A DNA stretch of 18,374 nt from JALYNX01 sp040902845 (GTDB taxonomy: Bacteria > Actinomycetota > Acidimicrobiia > Spongiisociales > ZC4RG35), in assembly GCA_040902845.1 (NCBI GenBank), contig JBBDWM010000028.1, positions 1-18,374 on the forward strand. The letters are read 5' to 3'. The notes under the pieces were generated by a model, which had not been told where the DNA came from, searched no databases, and saw only the letters and a program-made list of their open reading frames with translations. Positions 6,617 to 15,030 of this stretch are shown one piece after another. The position numbers and the translations under genes were made by a program. Positions within the stretch are counted from its first letter, which is position 1; each line of letters begins with the position of its first letter.

Positions 6617-6645
6617 ACCCTATCGCCGCCCGATTCAACTGGACA
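6617..6645 (-). promoter_or_regulatory. possible promoter for the M23-like/nadD/rsfS genes
   Basis: On the minus strand TGTCCA (6645-6640) and TAGGGT (6622-6617) are 17 bases apart, and the -10-like box fits the loose TANNNT pattern of GC-rich actinobacteria. It lies 16 bases before the chosen ATG of the M23-like gene, in the 88-base gap shared with the divergent GAPDH tandem. No equally good box is seen on the plus strand. The call is tentative. Confidence 0.3.
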
Positions 6646-6688
6646 GGGGGTCGACCGCTAGTTTTCAAGTTCCAGAAAGGGGAATTGA

Positions 6689-7711
6689 ATGTTGGCGACC
6701 CGCATCGGATTGATGGGTTTCGGAAGGATCGGACGCAATGTCGTCCGACTGCTGCACAATCGCGACGACCTCGAAGTGGTCGCCATCAGCGATATCGCCG
6801 ATCCCGAGGCGCTCGCCTACCTCCTCAAATACGACTCGATCTACGGGAGATTCCCTGCACCGATTTCCTATGCCGACGGCAAACTCACCTACGGGTCCAA
6901 GCACGCCGTCTTCCTGAATGCACGGGAGCCAGGCGATGCCAACTGGGGCGAACTGGGCGTGGACGTGGTGCTGGAGACGACCAGCCGCTATCGATCCAAG
7001 GAATCTCTCGATCGTCATCTGGCCGCCGGAGCCAAGAAGGTGGTGCTCACGTCGAGCCCGGAGACCCCCGGTGAGATCCCGCTCCTGCTCAGGGGTATCA
7101 ACGACGAGATCCTCGGGCCGGACACCCACGAGGTCGCCCTGGGGTCGAACACCTCGAATGCAGTGGCACCGATCCTGCGCATCATCGATGAGAAGTTCGG
7201 CGTGAAACGAGCCTTCATGACCACGGTGAAGGCCATGTCCAATGCCGGCCGTCTCGCCGACGTTCCCACCGACTCCTACCGCACCAGCCGGGCCGCAGGC
7301 GAGAACATCATCCCCGCCGTCACCAACACCGCCGAGATCCTCACCCAGGCTCTTCCCCAACTCGAGGGCAAGCTGGCGGTGGTGGCTCTCAACGTCCCGG
7401 TCGTCGACGGCTCAACGGTGGATCTCACCACGGAGACCAATGTCGACACCACCGTCGAGGAGGTCAACGCCGCGATAGCAGGGGAGGTAGAGGCCAGATT
7501 CCAGGGGCTCATCGAGTATGTGGCAGATCCGATCGTCTCGTCGGACGTCCGTCTCAACTCGCATTCAGGGGTCTTCGACAGCCTGGCCACGATGGTCACC
7601 ATGGGCAGCCTGTTGAAGACCATCACCTGGTTCAACAACGGATGGGGCTATTCGCATCGGGCGGTGGAAGTAACCACGACGATCGCGGGTTATCTGGATG
7701 GAGGACAGTGA
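6689..7711 (+). CDS. GAPDH-like protein lacking catalytic residues (probable pseudoenzyme)
   Basis: A 340-residue protein with the full GAPDH fold along its length: the Rossmann start (RIGLMGFGRIGRNVVR), the NAD-site Asp in AISDIAD, and the conserved ENIIP and STVDLT segments. The enzyme's chemistry is missing. Where the neighbour has the catalytic SCTTN, this protein has SNTSN, so the nucleophilic Cys is Asn154. The catalytic His is Lys181 (TTVKAMSN for TTVHAYTN). The phosphate-binding Arg is Asn235 (NVPVVDG for RVPVPDG), and the C-terminal DNEWGYS is NNGWGYS. It cannot be a normal phosphorylating or non-phosphorylating GAPDH. AAAGGGGA gives a good ribosome binding site. One base separates its stop from the active gap ATG, so both proteins are probably made together. 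It could form mixed tetramers or act as an NAD-binding regulator; both are inference. Confidence 0.9.
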   Translation: MLATRIGLMGFGRIGRNVVRLLHNRDDLEVVAISDIADPEALAYLLKYDSIYGRFPAPISYADGKLTYGSKHAVFLNAREPGDANWGELGVDVVLETTSRYRSKESLDRHLAAGAKKVVLTSSPETPGEIPLLLRGINDEILGPDTHEVALGSNTSNAVAPILRIIDEKFGVKRAFMTTVKAMSNAGRLADVPTDSYRTSRAAGENIIPAVTNTAEILTQALPQLEGKLAVVALNVPVVDGSTVDLTTETNVDTTVEEVNAAIAGEVEARFQGLIEYVADPIVSSDVRLNSHSGVFDSLATMVTMGSLLKTITWFNNGWGYSHRAVEVTTTIAGYLDGGQ

Positions 7712-7712
7712 A

Positions 7713-8738
7713 ATGGTGAATGTCGCGATCAACGGCTTTGGAAGGATCGGCCGTGCCGTGTTCCGGATCATCGCGACGCGACCCGGCTCGGAGATCCGGG
7801 TAGTCGCCATCAACGACCTCTCCGACGATGACATCCTCGCCTACCTCCTCGAGTACGACTCGGTGATGGGCCGCTTCGAACAGGAGGTGACTGTCGACGA
7901 CGGGATCATGAAGGTCGGACCCCATGAGATCGAGATGCTCATGGAGCGCGACCCGGCACAACTCCCCTGGGCCGAGCTCGGGGTGGATGTCGTCATCGAG
8001 TCGACCGGTGTGTTCCGGGACCGGGCCTCACTTCAGAAGCACATCGACGCCGGGGCCAAGAGAGTGATCCTGACCGTCCCCTCCCAGGACAAGATCGACC
8101 AGACCGTGGTGCTTGGGGTGAACGACGAGGAGCTGGGCCCCGAGGACATCATCGTCTCCAACGCTTCATGCACCACCAATTGCCTGGTCCCCCTGGTGAA
8201 GGTGCTCGACGACAACTTCGGAATCGTAAAAGGCGTGATGACCACGGTCCACGCCTACACCAACGATCAGGTCCTGGCCGATGTCCCCCATAAGGACCTG
8301 CGCCGAAGCCGAGCCGCCACAGAGAACATCATCCCCACCACCACCGGCGCCGCCAAGGCGGTCGGCGAGGTGCTGCCCAACCTCGAAGGCAAACTCGACG
8401 GGATCGCGATGAGGGTGCCGGTGCCAGATGGGTCCACGGTCGACTTCATAGTCGAATTGTCGAAGAACGTGACGGTCGAAGAAGTAAACGCCGCGGTGAA
8501 GGCCGCCGCCGAGAGCGGGCCGATGGTGGGAATTCTCGAGTACACCGAGGACCCCATCGTCTCCACAGACATCATCGGCAATCCGCATTCGTCGATCTTC
8601 GACGCCGCCGGGACCCAGGTGCTTGGCGGAAACCTGGTGCGAGTGATGTCCTGGTACGACAACGAGTGGGGATACTCCAACCGTGTGGTCGATCTCATCG
8701 AGCGTCTCGCCCAGGTGATGGAGAAAGAACCCGCCTAG
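7713..8738 (+). CDS. gap: glyceraldehyde-3-phosphate dehydrogenase, type I
   Basis: A 341-residue canonical GAPDH that oxidises glyceraldehyde-3-phosphate to 1,3-bisphosphoglycerate with NAD in the cytosol. The N-terminal GFGRIGR binds the dinucleotide, AINDLSD gives the adenine-ribose Asp, SNASCTTNC contains the nucleophile Cys153, TTVHAYTND the base His180, and RVPVPDGS the phosphate-binding Arg234; the closing WYDNEWGYSNR is intact. ATG at 7713 is chosen because GGAGGA lies 6 bases upstream; an ATG at 7698 would overlap the upstream gene and add five residues. It follows the Cys-less paralogue by one base. Phosphoglycerate kinase, a frequent neighbour, is not here. It converges on the CoxL-like gene with a gap of 6 bases and no visible terminator. 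Confidence 0.97.
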   Translation: MVNVAINGFGRIGRAVFRIIATRPGSEIRVVAINDLSDDDILAYLLEYDSVMGRFEQEVTVDDGIMKVGPHEIEMLMERDPAQLPWAELGVDVVIESTGVFRDRASLQKHIDAGAKRVILTVPSQDKIDQTVVLGVNDEELGPEDIIVSNASCTTNCLVPLVKVLDDNFGIVKGVMTTVHAYTNDQVLADVPHKDLRRSRAATENIIPTTTGAAKAVGEVLPNLEGKLDGIAMRVPVPDGSTVDFIVELSKNVTVEEVNAAVKAAAESGPMVGILEYTEDPIVSTDIIGNPHSSIFDAAGTQVLGGNLVRVMSWYDNEWGYSNRVVDLIERLAQVMEKEPA

Positions 8739-8744
8739 CGCAGG

Positions 8745-11006
8745 TCAGGACTGCAGCGCCGCCCATATCTTCTGCGCGGTCAGCGGCACCTGGATCTCAT
8801 CGGCTCCCAGGGCGTCGGCGACAGCATTGACCACCGCCGGTGTCGACCCGATCGCTCCCGCCTCGCCGATCCCTTTGGCTCCGAGTGGGTTGGTTGGGGT
8901 GGTGGTGATTGTGGCGGCCAGGTTGAACATGGGAAGGGAGTTGGCGGTCGGAAGCAGGTAATCCATGAACGAAGACGTGACGAGGTTGCCGTCTTCGTCG
9001 TAGATCACCTCTTCCCAAAGCGCCTGGCCGATCCCCTGGGCCAGGCCGCCATGACGCTGACCTTCGGCCAGCATCGGGTTGATGATGTTGCCGGCGTCAT
9101 CGACCGCCCACATCCGCTGGAGAGTCGGCGACCCGGTCTCGGGGTCGATCTCCACGACAGCGAGATGCATGCCAAAGGGAAAGTTGAAGCCACCCGATCG
9201 CAAGTGGACCTCTTCGTCGAGACCCGGCTCTTCACCTTCAGGCACGTTGCCGGCGATGGCAGCAGCGGCGATCTCCTCCCATTTCACAGAGACAACTGTT
9301 CCCGCGACGGAGGCGACCCCGTCGCCAAGCGTGATGTCCTCGGCCGAAGCCTCCAGGAGATGCCCGGCCACCCGCTTGGCCTTGGCGGCCACCTTCTCCG
9401 CCGCGGCGTAACTGGCCGAGCCTCCTTGGGCGACACTGCGTGACCCCGACGTCCCCCATCCGTAGGGAGCGGAAGCCGTATCCCCCTGCTCCAACCGGAC
9501 CTGTTCTATCGGGATGCCCAATGTGCCGGCGACCAACTGGGGGAAGGTGGTGCGATGACCCTGGCCCTGGTCGAGGGTCTCGACGTAGAGGGTCACCGAG
9601 CCGTCACCATGGACCTGGATCCGGGCCGCCCCCCAATCCTCGAAGCCACACACCTCTACATAGGCCGCCAGGCCGATTCCGACCAACTTCCCCTGACCCC
9701 TCGCCTCCACCTGCCAATGTCGAAGGCCCTCGTAGTCGGCGACCTCGAGGAGCTTGTCCATGGCCTTCTCGTACTCGCCGGTGTCGAAGGTGTAACCGCC
9801 GCGGGAGCGGTAGGGGAACTGCTCGGGTTGGATGAAATTCCTTCGTCGCACCTCCGCCGGATCTAGACCGGCCGCCTTGGCTACCGCCTCCACGACCCGC
9901 TCGATGGTCAGGGTGGCCTCGGGCCGTCCGGCACCGCGGTAGATCCCCCGCGGTGCCCGATTGGTCCAGACCCCACGCTGGCGCCAGCCGTAGACCGCGA
10001 TGTCGTAGTTGCCGGTGGCGATTCGGGGAGTGACCTCGATGAAATCCAGATACCGATGACGACACCCCAGATCGAGACGACTGTCGACCCAGAGGCCTTT
10101 GATCTTCCCCTCAGAGTCGGCCACCACCTCCCAACGGTGACGTTGCGCCCGGCCGTGCCCGATGGTCAGCAGATGCTCACGCCGGGTTTCGATCCATTTC
10201 ACCGGCCGCCCGGTCGCTCTGGCCGCGATAACGGCGAGGTACTCCTCCTCGGCGAGGTCGAACTTGCACCCGAAGCCACCTCCGACGAAGGGGGTGATCA
10301 CACGAACCGATGACTGGGGCATCCCGAACGACTTGGCAAACTCCTCTTGCATCAGATGCGGCGCCTGGCTGGAGAGATGGACGGTGAGACCGTCCTCCTT
10401 CCATTCGGCCAGGATCGCCCTCGGTTCCATCGGCGCCGGCGCCACTCGGGGGTGGTCGACCAACCCGGAGAGGCGAATCTCGCCTTCGAGGGAATCGAAC
10501 TGGGAGCGGTCACCCCGGGAACGGTCGTAGGCGACGTTCGACGCCTGGCCTTCATGAAGTGGTGGCGCCTCGATTGCCTCGTCGACATCACCCACGATCG
10601 GAAGTTCCTCGTATTCGGCAAACACCATGTCCGCCCCATCCCTGGCAGCGGCAGCCGTATCGGCGACCACCGCGGCAACCGGATCACCGGGCATCAGAAC
10701 CCGGCCCTGGGCGAGCGGGAAACGGCGGGGGATGTTCTTGTCAGGATCGGGTGTCGGTGGCATCTCCACATCGGCGACCTGGTCGGGGGTGATGACGAGC
10801 AGGACACCCTTGACCTCGAGGGCAGCCTCGATATCGATCGAGGTGACGAGGGCGTGGGCGAAGGGGCTGCGGACGATTGCGAGGTGGAGCGTGCCCGACG
10901 GAGCTATGTCGTCGACGTAGCGAGCGGTTCCCGTGATGAGCGCCGGATCCTCTCGACGCTGGACAGGCGCGCCGATAAACGAGGGTATTAAGGGCTCGGT
11001 GGTCAC
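8745..11006 (-). CDS. CoxL-like (form II) molybdenum hydroxylase large subunit
   Basis: A 753-residue molybdopterin-binding subunit of the xanthine dehydrogenase/aldehyde oxidase/CO dehydrogenase family. The N-terminal domain starts with GAPVQRREDPALITGTARYVDD; the molybdenum-binding part contains FVGGGFGCKF, the active-site loop YRGAGR (356-361), QGQGHRTTFPQ, and KGIGEAGAIGS with the catalytic Glu715. True aerobic CO dehydrogenases carry VAYRCSFR with the Cu-binding Cys; this one has the form II loop, so its substrate is probably an aldehyde, purine or other heterocycle and not CO. The start is GTG at 11006. It follows the response regulator by 33 bases and lies downstream of CoxD/CoxE-type maturation genes. 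The FAD and iron-sulphur subunits are absent, so partners must come from elsewhere. Confidence 0.93.
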   Translation of the reverse strand: MTTEPLIPSFIGAPVQRREDPALITGTARYVDDIAPSGTLHLAIVRSPFAHALVTSIDIEAALEVKGVLLVITPDQVADVEMPPTPDPDKNIPRRFPLAQGRVLMPGDPVAAVVADTAAAARDGADMVFAEYEELPIVGDVDEAIEAPPLHEGQASNVAYDRSRGDRSQFDSLEGEIRLSGLVDHPRVAPAPMEPRAILAEWKEDGLTVHLSSQAPHLMQEEFAKSFGMPQSSVRVITPFVGGGFGCKFDLAEEEYLAVIAARATGRPVKWIETRREHLLTIGHGRAQRHRWEVVADSEGKIKGLWVDSRLDLGCRHRYLDFIEVTPRIATGNYDIAVYGWRQRGVWTNRAPRGIYRGAGRPEATLTIERVVEAVAKAAGLDPAEVRRRNFIQPEQFPYRSRGGYTFDTGEYEKAMDKLLEVADYEGLRHWQVEARGQGKLVGIGLAAYVEVCGFEDWGAARIQVHGDGSVTLYVETLDQGQGHRTTFPQLVAGTLGIPIEQVRLEQGDTASAPYGWGTSGSRSVAQGGSASYAAAEKVAAKAKRVAGHLLEASAEDITLGDGVASVAGTVVSVKWEEIAAAAIAGNVPEGEEPGLDEEVHLRSGGFNFPFGMHLAVVEIDPETGSPTLQRMWAVDDAGNIINPMLAEGQRHGGLAQGIGQALWEEVIYDEDGNLVTSSFMDYLLPTANSLPMFNLAATITTTPTNPLGAKGIGEAGAIGSTPAVVNAVADALGADEIQVPLTAQKIWAALQS

Positions 11007-11039
11007 TGACGGCAGCCTACCGGGGCAGGCAGCCGGCTC

Positions 11040-11405
11040 TTATTCGAGCAGTGACAGGACTGTTGAGCGGAAGTCGTTGGGCTGGAACGGCTTGGTGACA
11101 AAAGCGTCGGCGCCACCTTCGTTCGCACGCCGTCTCGACTCTTCCTCCGCATGGGCGGTGAGTACGACAACCGGGATGTTCTTGGTCGTCTCGTCCCTGC
11201 GGATGCGATCGAGCACTTCCCAGCCATCCATCCCGGGGAGCCCGATATCGAGGACTACGAGGTCAGGCGACTCGGTGCCTACCGCCGAGAGCCCGGTCTT
11301 CCCGTCATCACGAGTGATGATCTCGAGATCGGCAGCGCGGAGACACACCTCGATCAGACGCCGGATGACGGCTGAATCCTCCACAACGAGTATCCGCGAG
11401 CCCAT
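11040..11405 (-). CDS. single-domain response regulator (CheY-like receiver)
   Basis: A 121-residue receiver with no output domain. It has the acidic pair in ILVVEDSA, the phospho-acceptor Asp in PDLVVLDIGLPGMDGWE, the switch Thr in VVVLTAHAEE and the conserved Lys in FVTKPF. ATG at 11405 is chosen because GAGGTGA lies 5 bases upstream; the frame stays open much further, but that part is the opposite-frame shadow of the VWA gene. Such proteins pass a phosphate between kinases or bind partners, like CheY and DivK. It lies between the CoxE-type and CoxL-like genes on the same strand, 68 and 33 bases away. No histidine kinase is in the window, so the input is unknown. Confidence 0.92.
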   Translation of the reverse strand: MGSRILVVEDSAVIRRLIEVCLRAADLEIITRDDGKTGLSAVGTESPDLVVLDIGLPGMDGWEVLDRIRRDETTKNIPVVVLTAHAEEESRRRANEGGADAFVTKPFQPNDFRSTVLSLLE

Positions 11406-11473
11406 TTCTTCACCTCTGGTTATTGCCCCACAGAGGGCGTATCCCCATTCATCGGCATCTCCGGGTCGGCGGT

Positions 11474-12904
11474 TTAGGGGACATTCTGCAAGGAGCGCCC
11501 AGTGGGGATGGTCAACTCCTCGACGAATTGCTCCAACTGGCGCAGGGACCGCACTTCGTGCACCGAACTGCAATGGCGGGCGTAGTGCGACATCATCGAG
11601 TCCCCGGTGTCCCAATAGGTGAGGGGCTCGGGATTGAGCCACACCACCGCCCTGGCCGATCGGGCGACCTCGGCGAGAACCTGGTCCCGCGGTGGCCGAT
11701 AGTTGTTGCGGGCGTCCCCGGTGATGATGACTGTGGTCCGCGGGCTCAACTGGGGCCCGTACCGACGGAGGAAGGTCTCGAGCGAGTTCCCGTAATCGGA
11801 GTGACCGTCGAGCCACACGACCTCGGCTTCGGTGGCCACCCGTTGCAGTGCCGATCCGAAATCCACCCCCGGGCCGAAGAAGTCGGTGACCTCATCCACG
11901 GTGTCGACAAATGCGAAGGAGCGGAGCTTCGAGAAATGAGTGGACATGGCGTGGGTGAACTGGAGCGTGAATCGGGAGAAGGTCGCCATCGATCCGCTCA
12001 CGTCACAAAGCAGCCAAACCTCGGGTCGGTGAGGCCGCGGATGACGGAACTGGGGGTCGGCTGGCACCCCTCCCGTGGCCAGTGAACGCCGCACCGTGCG
12101 TCGGAAGTCCAGCCTTCCCGTCCTCCTCTTGCGCCGCCGAGCAAGCCGGGCAGCAAGCTTGCGAGTGAGGGGCCCGATTGCGGCGTCCATGTCCTTGAGG
12201 TCTCCCGCGGTGGCGTGCATGAGGTCGACGTCTTCGATCAGCGGTCGACGCAGGGTTCGTGCCACGGCATCGCGCCCCCTGTCGGCCACCAGTCTTCTGC
12301 GGATCTCCTCCTGGATCTCCTCTCGAAGCTGTTCGATCCTGGCCTGGACTTCCTCCCGGAGCAGACGTTGATCGAATTCGCTCATGTCGCCGTCACCGAT
12401 CAGGGCCTCGAGAAGCCTCTCCTCCAATTCGGCCAGGTCCAGTCGACGGAGAGTTCGGTATAGGTAATAGGTGCCTCCGACCGGCCTCCCCGGCTCCATG
12501 CCGGCAAGTTGGTCCACCGCAGTTCGAGCTCCCTGTCGGAGCGCAGCACCGTCGAGATCCGCCAGTGCCTGGAACAGCTGTTCGAGTAGGGCGTCCAGAT
12601 CGAACATCTGGGCCTGAGGGCGTTCATCTGGCTGAGGTTGAGGCTTCCCCTCCTCCTCGCTCGCCGTGGGTGATTCTGGGGCTGGAGAAGGGACCAACGA
12701 AAAGTAGACGTCGAAGGCCGTGTCGAACGCCCGCTCGTGTCGGAGGTTCTTGACCAGAGTTGCCCGGAGTGTTTCCCGAAGGGCGATCCGATCAGCGACG
12801 TCGATCGCTTCCAATGCCCGCATCGAATCGATGGCCTCCACCATCGACACCGGCACCCCTGCTTCCCGCAACTCGTCGATGAAGCCGGTGATCACACCCA
12901 GCAT
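11474..12904 (-). CDS. coxE: CoxE-type VWA domain protein
   Basis: A 476-residue protein of the CoxE/VWA family, which works with MoxR/CoxD AAA+ ATPases to mature metalloenzymes. Residues 1-270 are mainly helical and charged, with a Pro/Gln/Glu-rich linker near 75-100 and a coiled-coil-like stretch (EVQARIEQLREEIQEEIRRR). A very basic segment (ARLARRRKRRTGRLDFRR) precedes the VWA domain. The metal-ion-dependent adhesion site is intact: DVSGS at 301-305, a Ser/Asn-containing loop (GHSDYGN) and Asp397 in ITGDARNN. The ATG is 2 bases after the stop of the AAA+ gene, so translation is coupled. In Oligotropha the equivalent CoxDE pair assembles the Cu-S-Mo site; here the client is probably the CoxL-like enzyme. 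Confidence 0.9.
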   Translation of the reverse strand: MLGVITGFIDELREAGVPVSMVEAIDSMRALEAIDVADRIALRETLRATLVKNLRHERAFDTAFDVYFSLVPSPAPESPTASEEEGKPQPQPDERPQAQMFDLDALLEQLFQALADLDGAALRQGARTAVDQLAGMEPGRPVGGTYYLYRTLRRLDLAELEERLLEALIGDGDMSEFDQRLLREEVQARIEQLREEIQEEIRRRLVADRGRDAVARTLRRPLIEDVDLMHATAGDLKDMDAAIGPLTRKLAARLARRRKRRTGRLDFRRTVRRSLATGGVPADPQFRHPRPHRPEVWLLCDVSGSMATFSRFTLQFTHAMSTHFSKLRSFAFVDTVDEVTDFFGPGVDFGSALQRVATEAEVVWLDGHSDYGNSLETFLRRYGPQLSPRTTVIITGDARNNYRPPRDQVLAEVARSARAVVWLNPEPLTYWDTGDSMMSHYARHCSSVHEVRSLRQLEQFVEELTIPTGRSLQNVP

Positions 12905-12906
12905 GG

Positions 12907-13770
12907 TCAGCTGCCGGGGCCCGAGCCCAGCTCCTTGGCCGCCTTCTCGATGTCCGACTGATACTTCAAGAGAACGTGCAGGGTGTCGACGAGCACCGCC
13001 TCATCGACCTCCTCGATCGAGAGTGCAAGCAAGGTCCGCGCCCAATCGATGGTTTCGGACACCGAAGGCGCCTTCTTGAGGTCGAGGTTTCGGATCGACC
13101 GCGCCACGTTGGCGACCTGAGTTGCCAGATGCTCCGACAGTCCGGGGACCCGGGCATTGAGGATCTGCTGCTCCCGCGCCGGGTCCGGGTAGTCGATGTG
13201 GAGAAACAGACAGCGTCGTTTCAGGGCCTCGCTGAGCTCCCTCGTGTTGTTGGAGGTCAGCACAACCAACGGCTGAGTAGCGGCCTCGATGGTCCCCAGC
13301 TCGGGTATCGAAACCTGGAAGTCGGAGAGGATCTCGAGCAGGAGGGCCTCCGTCTCCACCTCTACCCGATCGACCTCGTCGATGAGGAGCACAACGGGAT
13401 CAGCGGACCGGATCGCAGCCAGCAACGGCCGGGTGAGCAGAAATTCCTCGGAGAAGATGTCCTGTTCGATGTCCTCCCAGTCGTGATCGGCGTCGGCCTG
13501 GATGCGGAGCAGTTGCTTCTTGTAGTTCCACTCGTAGAGGGCCTTGGCCTCGTCGAGACCTTCGTAGCACTGGAGACGTATCAGCGGGCGCCCGGTGACC
13601 CTTGCCAGCGCCTTGGCAAGCTCGGTCTTGCCCACTCCGGCTGGGCCCTCGACCAGAATCGGCTTGTCCAGCCGGGCCGCGAGATACACGACCTGAGCTA
13701 TCCGGTCGTTGGGGAGGTAGTCGACCGAAGTCAGCGCTTCCGAGACGGCTTGCGGGCTATCGAAGTCCAT
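12907..13770 (-). CDS. coxD: MoxR/CoxD-type AAA+ ATPase
   Basis: An AAA+ ATPase of about 287 residues (288 if the GTG at 13773 is used). Walker A is GPAGVGKT near residue 43, Walker B VVLLIDEVD near 127-135, sensor 1 VVLTSNNTRE near 170-179, and the arginine finger lies in the ALKRRC segment just after. QCYEGLDEAKALYEW after Walker A is characteristic of the CoxD/YehL-like branch. It is expected to form a ring that remodels a metalloenzyme with the VWA protein encoded 2 bases downstream. The ATG or GTG start lies 6-9 bases after the obgE stop, with GAGGAGGA in the last obgE codons, so it is cotranslated with obgE. The role in Mo-hydroxylase maturation rests on the neighbouring genes. Confidence 0.9.
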   Translation of the reverse strand: MDFDSPQAVSEALTSVDYLPNDRIAQVVYLAARLDKPILVEGPAGVGKTELAKALARVTGRPLIRLQCYEGLDEAKALYEWNYKKQLLRIQADADHDWEDIEQDIFSEEFLLTRPLLAAIRSADPVVLLIDEVDRVEVETEALLLEILSDFQVSIPELGTIEAATQPLVVLTSNNTRELSEALKRRCLFLHIDYPDPAREQQILNARVPGLSEHLATQVANVARSIRNLDLKKAPSVSETIDWARTLLALSIEEVDEAVLVDTLHVLLKYQSDIEKAAKELGSGPGS

Positions 13771-13779
13771 CACAGACCA

Positions 13780-15030
13780 TTATTCCTCCTCACCGAAGTC
13801 GGGGACGAACTCGAAGCTGAGACCGCCGATGCGTACCTCGTCGCCCGGGACGGCTCCGGCCGTGATCAAGGCTTCGTCCACACCGAGCCGAGACAACCGT
13901 CGGGCAGCCATGTCCGCCGCCTCAGGGATCGTGAGGTCGGCAAACCCGACTGCCCGCTCGGCGGCGATCCCCTCGACCCTCCAGGCAGCTCCCTCTCTCT
14001 GAACGAGAAAGCTGGGGCCGAGAGGCCGGTGTAACACGAACCCTCTCCGCTCCGGTGCTGCGCGTTCGGCTTCGTCAATGAGGTCGGCAATGACATGCAA
14101 GGCGTTGGGTAAACCGGCGCCAGTCATCGCAGAGACCGGGATCGCATCGAGCTCTCCTGCCATTTCCTCAAAGTCACCGAGATCCGACTTGTTGAGCAGG
14201 GTGACCCGTGGCCTCGCCGCCAGCTCCGTCGAGTACCCGGCGATCTCCTTGGTGAGGATCTCGAGTTGACGCTGTGGCGGGTGCTCCTGAGTCTCGGCCG
14301 GGTCGAGCAGCAGCACGAGAACCCGAGCCCGTTCGATGTGCCGCAGGAACTCGTGGCCGAGGCCCCGCCCCTCGGCGGCGCCCTCGATCAGACCGGGGAT
14401 GTCGGCCAGCACGAACTCACGATCGTCGAGGCTGACAACTCCGAGATTGGGCTCGAGAGTGGTGAACGGATAGTCGGCGATCTTGGGCTTGGCCGCCGAG
14501 ACCTTGGAGATGAAGGTGGATTTCCCGGCATTGGGGAACCCGATCAGGGCCGCGTCGGCGAGAAGCTTCATCTCGAGGGTGAACCACTCATCCCGTCCGA
14601 ACTCGCCCTGCTCGGCGATAGCGGGTGCGCGTTTGGCTGGACTGACGAATGCGGCGTTGCCCCGACCACCGCGTCCGCCGCGGACGGCCACAACCTCCTG
14701 ACCGGGCTCGACCAGGTCGGCGATCATGACGCCCTCGTCGTCGAAAACCACTGTCCCGGCGGGCACGGACAGAACCAGGTCTTCACCTGCCCTCCCATGA
14801 CGCATGTCACCCTGGCCATGAGTCCCCTTCTCGGCGGCATGATGGGGATTGCGTTGATAGCGGAGGAGCGTGGCCACGGACGGGTCCACCCTCAGGATGA
14901 CGTCGCCACCTTTTCCCCCGTTGCCCCCGTTTGGCTTGCCCTTCGGCTGGCCCTTTCTCCTGACGAAAGCAGCCACTCCAGCCCCGCCGTCGCCGGCTCG
15001 CAGGGCGACCCGGACCCGGTCGACGAACAC
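13780..15030 (-). CDS. obgE: GTPase Obg (ObgE/CgtA), 50S assembly factor
   Basis: A 416-residue Obg GTPase. The glycine-rich Obg fold covers residues 1-157 (GGNGGKGGD, VRGGRGGRGN). The G domain has G1 GFPNAGKST at 164-172, G2 DYPFTT at 186-191, G3 DIPGLIEG at 210-217, G4 NKSD at 279-282 and G5 SAM at 299-301. A C-terminal OCT domain (about 327-412), typical of Gram-positive Obg proteins, follows. It binds the large ribosomal subunit in late assembly and responds to ppGpp. The start is GTG at 15030, directly abutting the rpmA stop with no spacer. Length is somewhat short for actinobacteria because no extended tail is present. The gene ends with three Glu codons that also form the ribosome binding site of the AAA+ gene. 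Confidence 0.97.
   Translation of the reverse strand: MFVDRVRVALRAGDGGAGVAAFVRRKGQPKGKPNGGNGGKGGDVILRVDPSVATLLRYQRNPHHAAEKGTHGQGDMRHGRAGEDLVLSVPAGTVVFDDEGVMIADLVEPGQEVVAVRGGRGGRGNAAFVSPAKRAPAIAEQGEFGRDEWFTLEMKLLADAALIGFPNAGKSTFISKVSAAKPKIADYPFTTLEPNLGVVSLDDREFVLADIPGLIEGAAEGRGLGHEFLRHIERARVLVLLLDPAETQEHPPQRQLEILTKEIAGYSTELAARPRVTLLNKSDLGDFEEMAGELDAIPVSAMTGAGLPNALHVIADLIDEAERAAPERRGFVLHRPLGPSFLVQREGAAWRVEGIAAERAVGFADLTIPEAADMAARRLSRLGVDEALITAGAVPGDEVRIGGLSFEFVPDFGEEE

Noticed and set aside
6689..7711. Cys-less GAPDH as a non-phosphorylating GAPDH or erythrose-4-phosphate dehydrogenase
   Set aside because: Both of those enzymes also need the catalytic Cys, which is Asn here.
8745..11006. True CO dehydrogenase CoxL (form I)
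   Set aside because: The active-site loop is YRGAGR, not VAYRCSFR, so the Cu-binding Cys is missing.
11406..11816. N-terminal extension of the response regulator by 137 residues
   Set aside because: It overlaps the CoxE-type gene in another frame, while ATG 11405 has a good ribosome binding site and gives an exact receiver domain.
12976..14034. 352-residue plus-strand open frame opposite the AAA+ ATPase and obgE genes
   Set aside because: Both opposite genes have complete catalytic motifs; this frame is their antisense shadow and has no domain.
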